Shown: positions 28,895-37,809, counted from the stretch's first letter. The stretch: 64,000 nucleotides of DNA from an uncultured Flavobacteriaceae bacterium (GCA_947493175.1 CANLQD010000002.1:310001-374000); one strand, 5' to 3'. The notes: generated by a model not told the origin, from the sequence alone. Numbers and translations are program-made.

Positions 28895-29012
28895 ATTTGA
28901 TAGATTTAAGGTTATAAACAGTTTAAACGCTCATTGCAACCTTTTTAGTACGAAAGCCTACTTATTTAACATTGATAGGGACCTTATACCTTACGCCTTA
29001 CAAAGAAGTGTA

Positions 29013-29690
29013 TTACTTAATAGTATAGGCATATTTCAATCCTAAAATATAAAAGGTTTCACGGTCGACATCACTTAAATCGTCCTGTAAACGGATGAAT
29101 GCCCCGATACGGCCCCCATTCTTTATTTTGTAATCGGTTCCCAAGGTTAAACGATACCGATTAGGGCGCCCTTCCTCCGCTTGGATACGATTAAAGTACT
29201 CGGCGGCAAATTCGGGATCCAACTTCCATCCTTTGATATTATATGCAACTGCGGCTTTAAAACGAACGAATCTTCTGGCCTCGTTGTTATCGACCCCCAA
29301 TTCGGTTTTGTTTTGATAACGGAGCCGATACTTTAGGGTAAAATCATCGGCTTTATGCCGGTACCGTAGGTCAAAATGATATCTAAAATGATTCTCGTAA
29401 CCTTGGATTCGCCCCCGATTATCATTTTCTCGAGTATAACGCGCGGCTGCCCCTAGTTTCAAACCTTTGATCAGGGTTCTGTTTATCTGAAACTGTCCGA
29501 AATACTCGTCTATTGTTGAAAAGTCATCCTTAAGCCTAAACTGTCCTTCGAGTTCCAGTTCCCACTTTTTATTGGGTTCATAACCGAGCTCTAGGGAGGT
29601 CCAACTCAAAAAGTCTTGGGTTTGGGCATTGCATATAGGGGTTGCCGATAACAGCAGGACAAAGCCTACTGCTTTTAACGCATTGTTCAT
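29013..29690 (-). CDS. DUF2490-type outer-membrane beta-barrel protein
   Basis: This 225-residue protein has a signal peptide (FVLLLSATPICNAQ) and alternating amphipathic strands typical of small barrels: WTSLELGYEPNKKWELELEG, LGAAARYTREND, FTLKYRLRYQNKTEL and a C-terminal FYILGLKYAYTIK ending near an aromatic. This matches DUF2490. It is the last gene of a three-gene operon with a DUF4956 membrane protein and a VTC-domain protein; the stop of the upstream gene is three bases away. Confidence 0.85.
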   Translation of the reverse strand: MNNALKAVGFVLLLSATPICNAQTQDFLSWTSLELGYEPNKKWELELEGQFRLKDDFSTIDEYFGQFQINRTLIKGLKLGAAARYTRENDNRGRIQGYENHFRYHFDLRYRHKADDFTLKYRLRYQNKTELGVDNNEARRFVRFKAAVAYNIKGWKLDPEFAAEYFNRIQAEEGRPNRYRLTLGTDYKIKNGGRIGAFIRLQDDLSDVDRETFYILGLKYAYTIK

Positions 29691-29693
29691 AAA

Positions 29694-30311
29694 TTACTTT
29701 TTGTTGGTTTTTTTATCTCCGTAGTAGTAGATGGTGAGTCTTGCGGTGTCCCTTAAAAAGTCTACGTCACCGATTTGTATCCTATTAATGGTAATTCCGG
29801 TCCGTTTCTCTAGGTCTTCTTTTAACAGCTCGTAATTCTCGGGCAGGATATTTTCGATTTTTTCATAAATAATATCTTTACTCACTTCGTTCTTCAACAG
29901 CCAAAACCGCTCAATGACCGCGATAGCACCTACTACCAAGCAATTACCGATAATGATTTCGGCATAGCTCAGTTTTTTATTGGCGAGCGAATTGATTACA
30001 GAAATGCCGATAACCACGAACAGGTAGGTCATTTCCTTTATTTCGATGGTATCGGTACGATATCGGATAATCCCAAAAATAGCGAACAGACCCAAGGCCA
30101 TTCCCATATCGAGTTCATACTTTTTAAGGGTAAAACAAAGAAAGAAAACAATAATACTGATGAGATAATAGGTGAAAAGGTAGTCTTTGCGTTCTGTTGC
30201 GGAGTAGTACAGATAGCGAACAATAATGGTCAAAAAGAAAATATTGATTCCAAAGCGGAATAACATCTTTAACAGGTCGTCATCGTAAAAAGGGATTTCC
30301 AAAAATTCCAT
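29694..30311 (-). CDS. DUF4956 membrane protein
   Basis: This 205-residue protein has four hydrophobic segments in its first two thirds (FGINIFFLTIIVRYLYY; YLISIIVFFLCF; MALGLFAIFGIIRYRTD; LFVVIGISVINSL and a following span) and a soluble C-terminal domain (RTGITINRIQIGDVDFLRDT). The FGIIRYRTD segment is characteristic of DUF4956. Its start overlaps the stop of the VTC-domain gene by one base, so translation is probably coupled. In many bacteria this family neighbours VTC/CYTH-type proteins, suggesting a shared membrane role around polyphosphate or a related polymer (inference). Confidence 0.87.
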   Translation of the reverse strand: MEFLEIPFYDDDLLKMLFRFGINIFFLTIIVRYLYYSATERKDYLFTYYLISIIVFFLCFTLKKYELDMGMALGLFAIFGIIRYRTDTIEIKEMTYLFVVIGISVINSLANKKLSYAEIIIGNCLVVGAIAVIERFWLLKNEVSKDIIYEKIENILPENYELLKEDLEKRTGITINRIQIGDVDFLRDTARLTIYYYGDKKTNKK

Positions 30312-31081
30312 TAGGCAGCTGTTATTTTTTTGATTCGCAGTAGTTTCTCTTTAAATAAATTGTATTTCACATCGTCGGACAAGCTCAAGAGTCCCATACA
30401 GTACTTACTTATCCGGTAAGGATGTATTGCTTCTTTCTTCAAAACCCGAAACAGGAGACTTCCTCTGTTAAAACTAGCTTGTTTCAATTCGGCTACCACC
30501 AAATTGTTCATTGAATGCTCTTGAGCATCGTTATTAAAACAGATATCGGTGTCAAAAGTGGCTCTTTCGCCGGTAAGGATATTGACTAGAGTTATCCTCT
30601 GAAACGTATTCTGTAACATTGGGAACAAAAGCGCATCGGAACCTATATGCGGCTTTACAAATTCCATGGCCTCTTGGGAAAGCATTGTTTGAAAATCGGA
30701 AATAGATTTACGTAGCTTTTTGGTCCGACCCTTGTTACTCTTCTGTTTTACTTCTAGATAATACCGTTTCGAATCGGTATATGCTCGGATCCTTATTTTC
30801 ATACGGTTGCCTTTTCCGTTATGGTGATCCGTATAAAACTGTTTGTTTTTCGTGTCGAAATATTGGTTTTTGTAACCCATGACGCGATTTCCGTCGATCT
30901 CCAAGACGGTGTAGTGACCCAGTACCTTTTCTAGAATGCTTACAAGCTGTTGACGATGAAAAATGAATTTAGTGTCGATTCGGTCCATTAAGGACACTTT
31001 GTCCATGGCATTGAGATGAATCGGGTCAAATAAGTCTATAATGGTATGTAGGTTTAGGGAATTCTGGACTGCTTCCGGCAT
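30311..31081 (-). CDS. VTC-domain (polyphosphate polymerase-like) protein
   Basis: This 256-residue protein has the triphosphate-tunnel (CYTH-like) pattern: MDRIDTKFIFHR near the N-terminus, YKNQYFDTKNKQFYTDHHNG, KMKIRIRAYTDSKRYYLEVKQK with alternating basic and acidic residues, RATFDTDICFNN and VVAELKQASFN, ending KYCMGLLSL. Yeast VTC4 with this domain makes polyphosphate from ATP; the bacterial proteins are less well studied. It is the first gene of the operon. The 164-base gap upstream should contain the promoter. Confidence 0.88.
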   Translation of the reverse strand: MPEAVQNSLNLHTIIDLFDPIHLNAMDKVSLMDRIDTKFIFHRQQLVSILEKVLGHYTVLEIDGNRVMGYKNQYFDTKNKQFYTDHHNGKGNRMKIRIRAYTDSKRYYLEVKQKSNKGRTKKLRKSISDFQTMLSQEAMEFVKPHIGSDALLFPMLQNTFQRITLVNILTGERATFDTDICFNNDAQEHSMNNLVVAELKQASFNRGSLLFRVLKKEAIHPYRISKYCMGLLSLSDDVKYNLFKEKLLRIKKITAA

Positions 31082-31244
31082 CTCGGATTAACTATTAGAT
31101 AACACAAATCTAAATATTAATTTACGATCTACTCTCCCAAAGGGTCAAAAGGTTGAATTGGTTTTGAATTGTCAAAGGTGATATGGGAGCAGCTCTTTGT
31201 CAAATAAAGGATATTTGACCCGTTCGTAGTTCCTTAGGGAACAC

Positions 31245-32483
31245 CTATCTTTTTAACAAAAAGTAGCCTCTAATTCGGGGGAAATTGGTCACGTTTACGG
31301 CATACCAATACGACCCCGAGGGTAACGCACGACCTTTAAAATCTCCGTTCCATGCTTCACCGGGGGCAAGTTGTACTAAAAGCTTCCCATACTGATTAAA
31401 GACAAAAATAGTCTCTACCGTAATGTCTTCGGAACTGTTGACAGACCATGAATCGTTGAATCCGTCATTATTAGGGGTGAAAAATTTGGGTATTTCCTCC
31501 ACCAGCTTTTGTGCAGAGGGCCTTATGGTAGAAAAACTGGCAGGGATACAGCTGTCGGATACCCGTGTACCTTCATAGGTGGCTATGCTCACAAAAATCT
31601 GTGTTCCTGCAGGCAAAGATGTATCCAATTCTAGGCTAGTAACGAATCCCACGTCTTCATTGTCCTTTATATCGGTGCCGCCGGGGCTGGTACCTATTGA
31701 TACCAGATACCCGTCTACTCCAGCCACTGCCTCCCATTGCAGATTTGTATCCAATGGGACATCTGTACTGTTTGCCTCGGGAAAAATTAATTCGGCACAC
31801 GGCGATGTAGGTAACGGGTCACCAGTGGTAAAAGAGATGGGTTCGCAACCAACGGCACTACCGGCATCATTGTACGGAATAACTGTTACATAATAACGTG
31901 TTCTTGGTTTGAATTCCGGTGGCTGTACATTGGTGCCATTACCAACATCTTCACGATTCCATACTACGGGGCCGTTAGGATCCCTTTCTCTAATACTCAT
32001 AAAATAACCAGAGGCAGAAAAGTTTCTAATCCAAGTGATGTTCGCCACGACCGAAACCAGTTCATCCCCATTAAAGGGGTTGATAATTTCAGTACATTGC
32101 GGAATAAAGAGGCCTCCCGTACTAAACCGTACCTCCCTGCATGTTCCATTAACACCATCTTCGTTATAGGGAATGATAGAAACAAAAATATCGGACCCTT
32201 GAGGAAGGTCTTCGTCCAAATCAAGGAAAGTTACTGATCCAAGATCTTCGTCGTTCATAATATCAACCCCTCCAGATGAAGTACCGATACGCACAATATA
32301 TCCTGTTGCCCTTTCCGCAGTATCCCAAGTGAAATCAATATCGAGCGAAACACCGATCGATCCTGCAGCGGGAGTACCAAGACTGGTACATCCGGGAGCT
32401 TGGGCATGGAAACCCTGTGTAAAGAAAAACAGGGTTCCCAACAGTATGACGGTAAGGTTAATTTTTAACTCTAATAATTTCAT
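31245..32483 (-). CDS. Secreted protein with three FN3-like repeats and type IX secretion tail
   Basis: This 412-residue protein has a signal peptide (ILLGTLFFFTQGFHAQA) and three repeats of about 100 residues, each starting with a Cys (CTSLGTPAAGSIGVSLDIDF, CTEIINPFNGDELVSVVANI, CAELIFPEANSTDVPLDTNL) and sharing GYxVxIGTSxGG-type cores. The C-terminus is a gliding-motility-associated CHU_C domain (IPKFFTPNNDGFNDSW ... RGYFLLKR), which directs proteins through the type IX system. It is likely surface exposed and adhesive or ligand-binding. It is a single gene. Confidence 0.88.
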   Translation of the reverse strand: MKLLELKINLTVILLGTLFFFTQGFHAQAPGCTSLGTPAAGSIGVSLDIDFTWDTAERATGYIVRIGTSSGGVDIMNDEDLGSVTFLDLDEDLPQGSDIFVSIIPYNEDGVNGTCREVRFSTGGLFIPQCTEIINPFNGDELVSVVANITWIRNFSASGYFMSIRERDPNGPVVWNREDVGNGTNVQPPEFKPRTRYYVTVIPYNDAGSAVGCEPISFTTGDPLPTSPCAELIFPEANSTDVPLDTNLQWEAVAGVDGYLVSIGTSPGGTDIKDNEDVGFVTSLELDTSLPAGTQIFVSIATYEGTRVSDSCIPASFSTIRPSAQKLVEEIPKFFTPNNDGFNDSWSVNSSEDITVETIFVFNQYGKLLVQLAPGEAWNGDFKGRALPSGSYWYAVNVTNFPRIRGYFLLKR

Positions 32484-32701
32484 GACGTACGAGATTAAAA
32501 GTGCCAGGTACCTTGTCTATCAATCTTTAGAATAGGCAACAAAGCTTTTCAACCCTTCTCCCAAGATAAGTAAAATATTGGAAGTGCTATTTTTACAGAT
32601 TATAGAAGACGATTAGATTCATTCGTTAACTTGTTTCTTAGTTAAGAATCAGAGGTTTTACGGAGATGTACCTAGAAATCTTCGACTAGATGTTGGTAAA
32701 A

Positions 32702-32711
32702 TCGTATACGA
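32702..32711. promoter_or_regulatory. Palindrome, possible GntR autoregulatory operator
   Basis: TCGTATACGA is a perfect ten-base palindrome ending 17 bases before the GntR start codon. It resembles the TnGTATACnA-type sites bound by FadR-subfamily GntR regulators, so autoregulation is plausible. Confidence 0.4.
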
Positions 32712-32728
32712 TATACTATTTTAGCAAA

Positions 32729-33361
32729 ATGATTCAAAAGACAAGTTTCAGAGATCAGGTACGCGAATATCTCTTGCAACAAATGCGTGAAGGAAAGCTG
32801 AATGCGGGGGAATCAGTAAATCTAGCTGCTTTGGCACGTAAGTTAAATGTCAGTGTAACACCCATCCGTGAAGCTTTGACCCAGTTACAACAATCACAGG
32901 TGATCGAAGCCATACCCAACCGCGGTTTTTTCATCAAGGAGCTTAGTCATCATGAGGCCAAGAATTTATATGAATTGGTCGCTCAATTAGAGGTACTTGC
33001 CTTGGAACAGTCCGAGTTTGACGAGGCCACGATCGCCGATATGCGAAAGCAGCAACGGTTGATACAGGAAGCGGTAGACCCTCTCGATAGAATTAACGCG
33101 TACATGGAGTTTCACCGTTTATTGACCAAGAACTATAAGAATACTGTTGCGCAGCAAATTCTCGGGGATTTAAAAACACGTGTATTCCTATATGAAAAAG
33201 CTTTTATGTCCGATGAGTCGTTCTACTATAATTCCGACAATCAACATGAGGCGATTATTTCTGCCATCGAGGACGACAATGTGCCTTCCGCCGCCTTGGT
33301 ACTTAAAATGAACTGGTATTTGGTGCAGGATTATATCGAAAAACAATTGGTGGTACTATAG
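32729..33361 (+). CDS. GntR-family transcriptional regulator with FCD domain
   Basis: This 210-residue regulator has an N-terminal winged helix (REYLLQQMREGKLNAGESVN, LARKLNVSVTPIREALTQL) and an all-helical FCD ligand-binding domain (AYMEFHRLLTKNY, DNQHEAIISAIEDDN). FCD proteins bind small carboxylates, often through a metal. I start at ATG 32729 (MIQKTSFRDQ); an in-frame upstream ATG at 32690 adds 13 residues that include the palindrome. No adjacent co-directional metabolic gene, so the target is unclear. Confidence 0.9.
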   Translation: MIQKTSFRDQVREYLLQQMREGKLNAGESVNLAALARKLNVSVTPIREALTQLQQSQVIEAIPNRGFFIKELSHHEAKNLYELVAQLEVLALEQSEFDEATIADMRKQQRLIQEAVDPLDRINAYMEFHRLLTKNYKNTVAQQILGDLKTRVFLYEKAFMSDESFYYNSDNQHEAIISAIEDDNVPSAALVLKMNWYLVQDYIEKQLVVL

Positions 33362-33418
33362 CTATAAATGTCTTTTCGCCGCCTTGCAAAACTTTTTGGA
33401 TTTTAAACTCTTGGGTAC

Positions 33419-34012
33419 CTACTCCAGCTCCTTTAAAATGTTTTCAGCTGAATTGGTAATGCCTTTGTAACAACCATATGCCCATCTGCTGAATAAGAAT
33501 AGAAAAATCATCATTGTAGGAAGATACCATAGCCATACTTCATGGTTTAGAAAAATGTCTTTTCCTTTCATGATCATACTGAAAACCGGTAAACTGGTCA
33601 ATACAAACAAAAAACTACCGTAAATGCCCATCCGTTGCCATAATAACAACCGATTCTTAGCTTTTGTAAATTTCACTAAGGTGTCTCTATAACTACCATT
33701 GGCTACATCAATTCCCTGGATTTTTCCCAAGGCATTGAGAACCAGAATCGGTAGTAGTATCAAGAAAACCAAACTGATCACCCCCGAAAGTTGTAGGTAC
33801 CACGTGTCTAGCTTATTAAAATGAAATATGATATATAGGGCCGCTAGATAGCAGATAAAAGCACCTGCCATTTCATAACGCCTTACTTTACTGAATTTAT
33901 TACTAAATCGTTGTTGTGTCATTCGTAGGATTATTTCGTTCGTTAATCTTTTTTGTTTCTCCAGTTCTTGACTCATCTGAGTCCACGTGGCTTGTAGTTC
34001 TTCCAATTCCAT
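33419..34012 (-). CDS. Membrane protein, probable partner of the ECF sigma factor
   Basis: This 197-residue protein has an N-terminal cytoplasmic helix (LEELQATWTQMSQELEKQKR) and four spans arranged as two pairs (about 50-100 and 130-180). It starts two bases after the sigma gene stop, the usual position of an anti-sigma factor. It has no recognisable zinc-finger or FecR-type domain, so the anti-sigma role is inferred from context only. Confidence 0.7.
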   Translation of the reverse strand: MELEELQATWTQMSQELEKQKRLTNEIILRMTQQRFSNKFSKVRRYEMAGAFICYLAALYIIFHFNKLDTWYLQLSGVISLVFLILLPILVLNALGKIQGIDVANGSYRDTLVKFTKAKNRLLLWQRMGIYGSFLFVLTSLPVFSMIMKGKDIFLNHEVWLWYLPTMMIFLFLFSRWAYGCYKGITNSAENILKELE

Positions 34013-34014
34013 CC

Positions 34015-34506
34015 TTACTGCTTTTTACGGATTTCAGATGTTAATTTTTGTTTGATACGGGAAATACGAGTCCCAACATTTGTAGGGGTCAGTCCGGTTA
34101 TTTTGGCTATTTCCTCATATTTTTTCCCCTCTAATAGCAACAACATCAACCCTTTTTCCATCACATTCAATTGATGAATGTATGTGTAGAGCTGCCGAAG
34201 TCTTTCCTCGAATATTGCGTCGTATTGCTCGGTCTGCTCCAATACGAGTTCGTTGATAGCTACTGTATTCCACTGTCGCTTTTTTTGCTTTACTCGGGTA
34301 AGAGCTGTATTTAGTGCTACACGATACATCCAAGTACTTATTTTCGATTCATTTCGAAAGTTATCGAACGATTTCCAAAGCTGATATACAATATCCTGAT
34401 ACAGATCTTGTTGATCTTCCCTACTATCGGTGTAGATGGTCGTAATCTTGAAAATGATTCCCTCATACCGTTTAATCAGTTTTATGAACTCTTCCTTGTT
34501 TGGCAT
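34015..34506 (-). CDS. ECF-type RNA polymerase sigma factor
   Basis: This 163-residue sigma factor has region 2 (DLYQDIVYQLWKSFDNFRN, then STWMYRVALNTALTRVKQ) and region 4 with a helix-turn-helix (EIAKITGLTPTNVGTRISRI). The length and domain order are those of extracytoplasmic-function sigma factors. It is translationally close to a four-span membrane protein that may regulate it. A copy of the interspersed repeat begins just upstream of its start. Confidence 0.92.
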   Translation of the reverse strand: MPNKEEFIKLIKRYEGIIFKITTIYTDSREDQQDLYQDIVYQLWKSFDNFRNESKISTWMYRVALNTALTRVKQKKRQWNTVAINELVLEQTEQYDAIFEERLRQLYTYIHQLNVMEKGLMLLLLEGKKYEEIAKITGLTPTNVGTRISRIKQKLTSEIRKKQ

Positions 34507-34517
34507 GTACGTACTTT

Positions 34518-34650
34518 ACTCGATAATCGAGATTTAAAAAGCTCCGACGTTTGCGTCGAAATCAAAATTGAATTTCCTTTTAATGCCTCGTGGGCTTGCT
34601 ACGCCTTCACGTAGCCGTTTCGGCGGACGAAGGCTCCGAGGTTATTTATT
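34518..34650 (+). repeat. Interspersed intergenic repeat, best-preserved copy
   Basis: It begins ACTCGATAATCGAGATTTAA, containing the perfect palindrome CTCGAT-A-ATCGAG. It continues with a CGACG-TTTG-CGTCG hairpin, AATGCCTCGTGGGCTTGC, a GCTACG-CCTTCA-CGTAGC hairpin and GCCG-TTT-CGGC, ending near GGACGAAGGCTCCGAGG. Related copies occur at 25977, 38729, 48163, 52236 and 62859, all intergenic and all in this orientation. The rest of the gap to 34936 (about 285 bases) shows nothing I can name. Confidence 0.72.
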
Positions 34651-34936
34651 TGGTCAAATATATGGTTCTCTAGCAACGATTATTTCATGAGGCGGCCGAT
34701 TTCAAGAAACCTACCACCCTACTTTGGATCAAGGTGGCTGGTAAGGCCTTTTTCGTTCTCTTTTGCTATTCACTTATATATTGGTATCCATTCTTTTCGG
34801 AAAATCACAAAGTTTTTGTAAAAAAGCCGTCAAAAGAGTATTGTAAGGTACTTTTATCAAAGTTTTGAACGCTATAACGAATTTTTGCAAGTTTTAGAAG
34901 ATTCGTTCGTTCTCAGTCTTTTAACAATTTAAAAGT

Positions 34937-35083
34937 ATGGGATATCTATCTGCACAAATTGAAGCATTGGCAAAAAAGACAAAAAAAGAAAAACCCTCTT
35001 TGGTCAAAAGAGAGTTTTCATGTGGTATTTTCCAGAACTACGGTACTTCTGAAATAGACTATTCAGACAAATCTAAAGATTAG
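34937..35083 (+). CDS. Possible 48-residue small protein
   Basis: An ATG-to-TAG frame (MGYLSAQIEALAKKTKKEKP at the start), hydrophilic and basic, that overlaps the convergent emfourin-like gene by four bases. It lies after an AT-rich upstream stretch that could hold a promoter. Against it, an imperfect hairpin with A and T tracts (34990-35018) lies inside the frame. Confidence 0.35.
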   Translation: MGYLSAQIEALAKKTKKEKPSLVKREFSCGIFQNYGTSEIDYSDKSKD

Positions 35084-35352
35084 GTTTGTTCGCTCTTGGC
35101 TACCTTACCTATGAATGCCCGAATCTGTGATGGAATGTTCGAATCGTCGAAAACTGCCTCGGTGACTTCCCCTTGGGAGATTAGTTTTATGCGGTACAAT
35201 TGTCCGTCTCGCAATTGGGGATTGGAAGAAGCAGATTTTGCCGCCATCATGTGATATAGGGCATGTATTTCTTCTTCGGGGAGAGCAATGTCTCCGTGAT
35301 AATTCTTTGGAATATTTGCAAAACCCCCTTCTACCGAAATTTCATATTTCAT
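35080..35352 (-). CDS. Emfourin-like inhibitor of protealysin-type proteases
   Basis: This 90-residue protein (MKYEISVEGGFANIPKNYHG at the start) has the small cystatin-like pattern of emfourin, the inhibitor encoded next to protealysin in Serratia. Landmarks are the GGFANIP opening, a central helix (EEEIHALYHMMAAK) and two late strands (YRIKLISQGEVTEAVFDDSN). Its start overlaps the stop of the M4 protease gene by four bases (ATGA-type coupling), so enzyme and inhibitor are made together. The cognate role is inferred from family and coupling. Confidence 0.82.
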   Translation of the reverse strand: MKYEISVEGGFANIPKNYHGDIALPEEEIHALYHMMAAKSASSNPQLRDGQLYRIKLISQGEVTEAVFDDSNIPSQIRAFIGKVAKSEQT

Positions 35353-36365
35353 ACCGATACTATTTGGAGTCCGACTTCCACAAAACTATTCTGAATAACC
35401 ATTAAGGCATTCGTACTTACTTTTTCTTCCTGCGTGAGACGTTCTGTGGTCTGTATGATTATTTCTAGCATATCGTTAAAATCTGCGGTACGCCATAGCA
35501 CTTTTAGCGTCTCGAACCAAATGAGGGCACATTCATCGATACCGATTTCCAAACAACTCAAATAAAACGCCTTATTAGGAATACCCGAATTAATATGTAC
35601 GCCTTGATTATTTGCGGAACCTGTATACAGGTCATCCATGTGATCTGGTTGGGAATCGAACTCATTGGCAGTGCCTGGGGCCTTCATGGAACGTATAGCC
35701 ACTCCAGGGAACGCATCGGTAACGACGGTATCACCGATAAGCCAATCGGCTTCGGAAATATCTTGCTGTAAACATTTTTGTTTGACGATGGTTCCAAAAA
35801 CATCCGAAAAATGCTCATTTAAAGACCCCGATTGGCCGCGGTATTCTAAATTCGCCAAAAACTGGGTAACCCCGTGCATGAGCTCATGGGCTACCACGTC
35901 GATGGCGCCGGCAAAATTGTTAAATTCTATTCCGTCACCATCGCCATAGGTCATTTCATCACCATCCCAGTAGGCATTGTTGTAGTCGACACCGTAATGT
36001 ATGTTCGATACAATATCAAGGCCATTGCCATCGATAGAATCTAAACCAAAAGCCTTTTTGAAGTAATCCCGAACATAACCTGTCGTATCATAGGCTTTGT
36101 TCGCCGTTGCATCCGGCACTTCTGGCTCACCTTCCCGACGTACTAGTTGCACGCGTTGTTCGAACTGATTGTTGGAGTCGTATATAAAGCGCTCCCCTTT
36201 AGACTCTTGCGAGGTTGATTTTAATAGATTGTTGAGGGTTTCATTGCGTTTTTGCCAGATTCTATGGGTATCATTCAGTGTTTTTTTGCAATGAATATTT
36301 CCTCGCTTTGCAAGTGCCTCCAAAATATAAGGCGGCACAATATGACATTGATGCTTTGTACACAT
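35349..36365 (-). CDS. Protealysin-like M4 metalloprotease
   Basis: This 338-residue protease has a short N-terminal precursor segment (about 1-55, with VPPYILEAL, the PPYxL motif of protealysin-type propeptides) and no signal peptide. The catalytic domain has zinc motif HELMH at 160-164, third ligand Glu184 in GSLNEHFSDVFG and transition-state His257 in NQGVHINSGIPNKAFYL. All key thermolysin-family residues are present, so it should be active. Lack of a signal suggests a cytoplasmic role or non-classical release, as known for protealysin. It is coupled to its inhibitor gene. Confidence 0.93.
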   Translation of the reverse strand: MCTKHQCHIVPPYILEALAKRGNIHCKKTLNDTHRIWQKRNETLNNLLKSTSQESKGERFIYDSNNQFEQRVQLVRREGEPEVPDATANKAYDTTGYVRDYFKKAFGLDSIDGNGLDIVSNIHYGVDYNNAYWDGDEMTYGDGDGIEFNNFAGAIDVVAHELMHGVTQFLANLEYRGQSGSLNEHFSDVFGTIVKQKCLQQDISEADWLIGDTVVTDAFPGVAIRSMKAPGTANEFDSQPDHMDDLYTGSANNQGVHINSGIPNKAFYLSCLEIGIDECALIWFETLKVLWRTADFNDMLEIIIQTTERLTQEEKVSTNALMVIQNSFVEVGLQIVSV

Positions 36366-36661
36366 GATATAAGATTTTAGGGTTATTACTACAATTTCCC
36401 CAGTTTAAAGGGGGTTTGCAAAATTGGAAAGTTAAGCTTCTGGTAAAAAGGCGTTAAAAAGCTGCTAAATGGGTTTTGGGAATCGTATCAAGACTTCTTG
36501 CCTACTAAAAGTTTTTACCGGCCATTCCATGAATCAGCAGGTTTTGTTTCCACTCCTGAAGATGTAAGAAAGGCACCTATAGCCGTTAGTGAAGCTTTAC
36601 AAAACTAGTATTGCATCAAGGACTTTTGGCAATATTTGGAGACTGTTTTGAAAGTTGTTTA

Positions 36662-37747
36662 TTATTCTTTGGGAAAAAGGTTCTTGTCCAACCCAGGAAT
36701 TACTTTAAGGGCGTTCTTATAGTAAACCTTACGTAATACATCGTCCGGTAAGTCTAAACCGTACATTGCCCAAAATGCGTGGTATTTTTTGTAATAGGGA
36801 AAATACTCATCATCGCTCTCCAAGATCCGAAAATAGGTCGGGAATTCATTAGGCCTCCAACTATCTTTCCCAAAGAGGATACGGTCTTGATATTCGATAA
36901 AAAAGGCCTTTGCCGTTTTCGGTTGCCGGCCCAATTCAGCGATAACGGCCGCAATGCCAACATACATATTGGGTATTTCATTTAGTAATTCGCCCAATTT
37001 CTGCAGATTATTGGCATACCAGCCCATATGGGCATTGATGAATTTGGTATTCGGATGCTTTTTGAACATGCGGTGCTGTTCATCAATGATTTGCTGCCAA
37101 GGAGCGGGATCCGTATCTGAACGCTTTCTTCGTGGGCGGGTCTTTAACTCCAACCAACGTTCGTTGTCGCTGTTCATAGGATCCCAAAAGGATTTCGGAT
37201 CCGCCGCATGAATCAATACGGGTATGCCTAGTTCTCCACACTTAGACCAAACAGGATCCAATCGAGGATCATCAATAGCAAGACGGTTCCCATTGATATC
37301 TTTATAACGCAACCCTAGACTTTTAAATATTTTGAGCCCTTTTGCTCCATTTTTTACATCTTCCTCCAACTGTTTCGCCGCGCGAGCGCCCCAATCTGGT
37401 TTCCCTACCCCATCGAAATCAACGTTGGCAAAGACAACAAAGCGGTTGGGATAGGTCGCTTCTATATTTTCTACCTTTTTTCGGAGTGAATTGCCCGACC
37501 CACCACTAAGGTTTACCATAACTCCCTCGTTTAGGGCATCCATTTCTGAAACCAATTGTTTTAATTTGGCTATAGACATGTCTCTTTGATGGCTATGTAC
37601 ATCAATAAACGGGTATTTGGCGCGTGGCACCTCTTCGCCTTCCACTACCAATGTAGATTTTGGATTGTATTCTTCAAAAGACATTTCCTGTGCACCTAAT
37701 TGAAATACTATCGAGAGTAACAAAAATGGTAAATACTTGTTTATCAT
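36662..37747 (-). CDS. Exported amidohydrolase (amidohydro_2 family)
   Basis: This 361-residue protein has a signal peptide (FLLLSIVFQLGAQ) and a TIM-barrel metal-dependent hydrolase domain: YPFIDVHSHQRD with the HxH pair, GVMVNLSGGSG, IPVLIHAADPKSFWD, KFINAHMGWYANN and RILFGKDSW with the late metal-binding Asp. Family members hydrolyse lactones or decarboxylate aromatic acids. It is the gene downstream of the MocA-like gene by strand, separated by 62 bases, but no functional link to molybdenum is evident. The 296-base gap 36366-36661 holds nothing recognisable. Confidence 0.87.
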   Translation of the reverse strand: MINKYLPFLLLSIVFQLGAQEMSFEEYNPKSTLVVEGEEVPRAKYPFIDVHSHQRDMSIAKLKQLVSEMDALNEGVMVNLSGGSGNSLRKKVENIEATYPNRFVVFANVDFDGVGKPDWGARAAKQLEEDVKNGAKGLKIFKSLGLRYKDINGNRLAIDDPRLDPVWSKCGELGIPVLIHAADPKSFWDPMNSDNERWLELKTRPRRKRSDTDPAPWQQIIDEQHRMFKKHPNTKFINAHMGWYANNLQKLGELLNEIPNMYVGIAAVIAELGRQPKTAKAFFIEYQDRILFGKDSWRPNEFPTYFRILESDDEYFPYYKKYHAFWAMYGLDLPDDVLRKVYYKNALKVIPGLDKNLFPKE

Positions 37748-37809
37748 TTTTTTTAATGAATTTATTTTAAGTTTTTATTTAAATGATTGAACATTGCCTG
37801 AGTTTCATT

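Noticed and set aside
34990..35018. Hairpin with A and T tracts as a terminator
   Set aside because: One mismatch, a short T tract, and it sits within the possible small gene; direction and role unclear.
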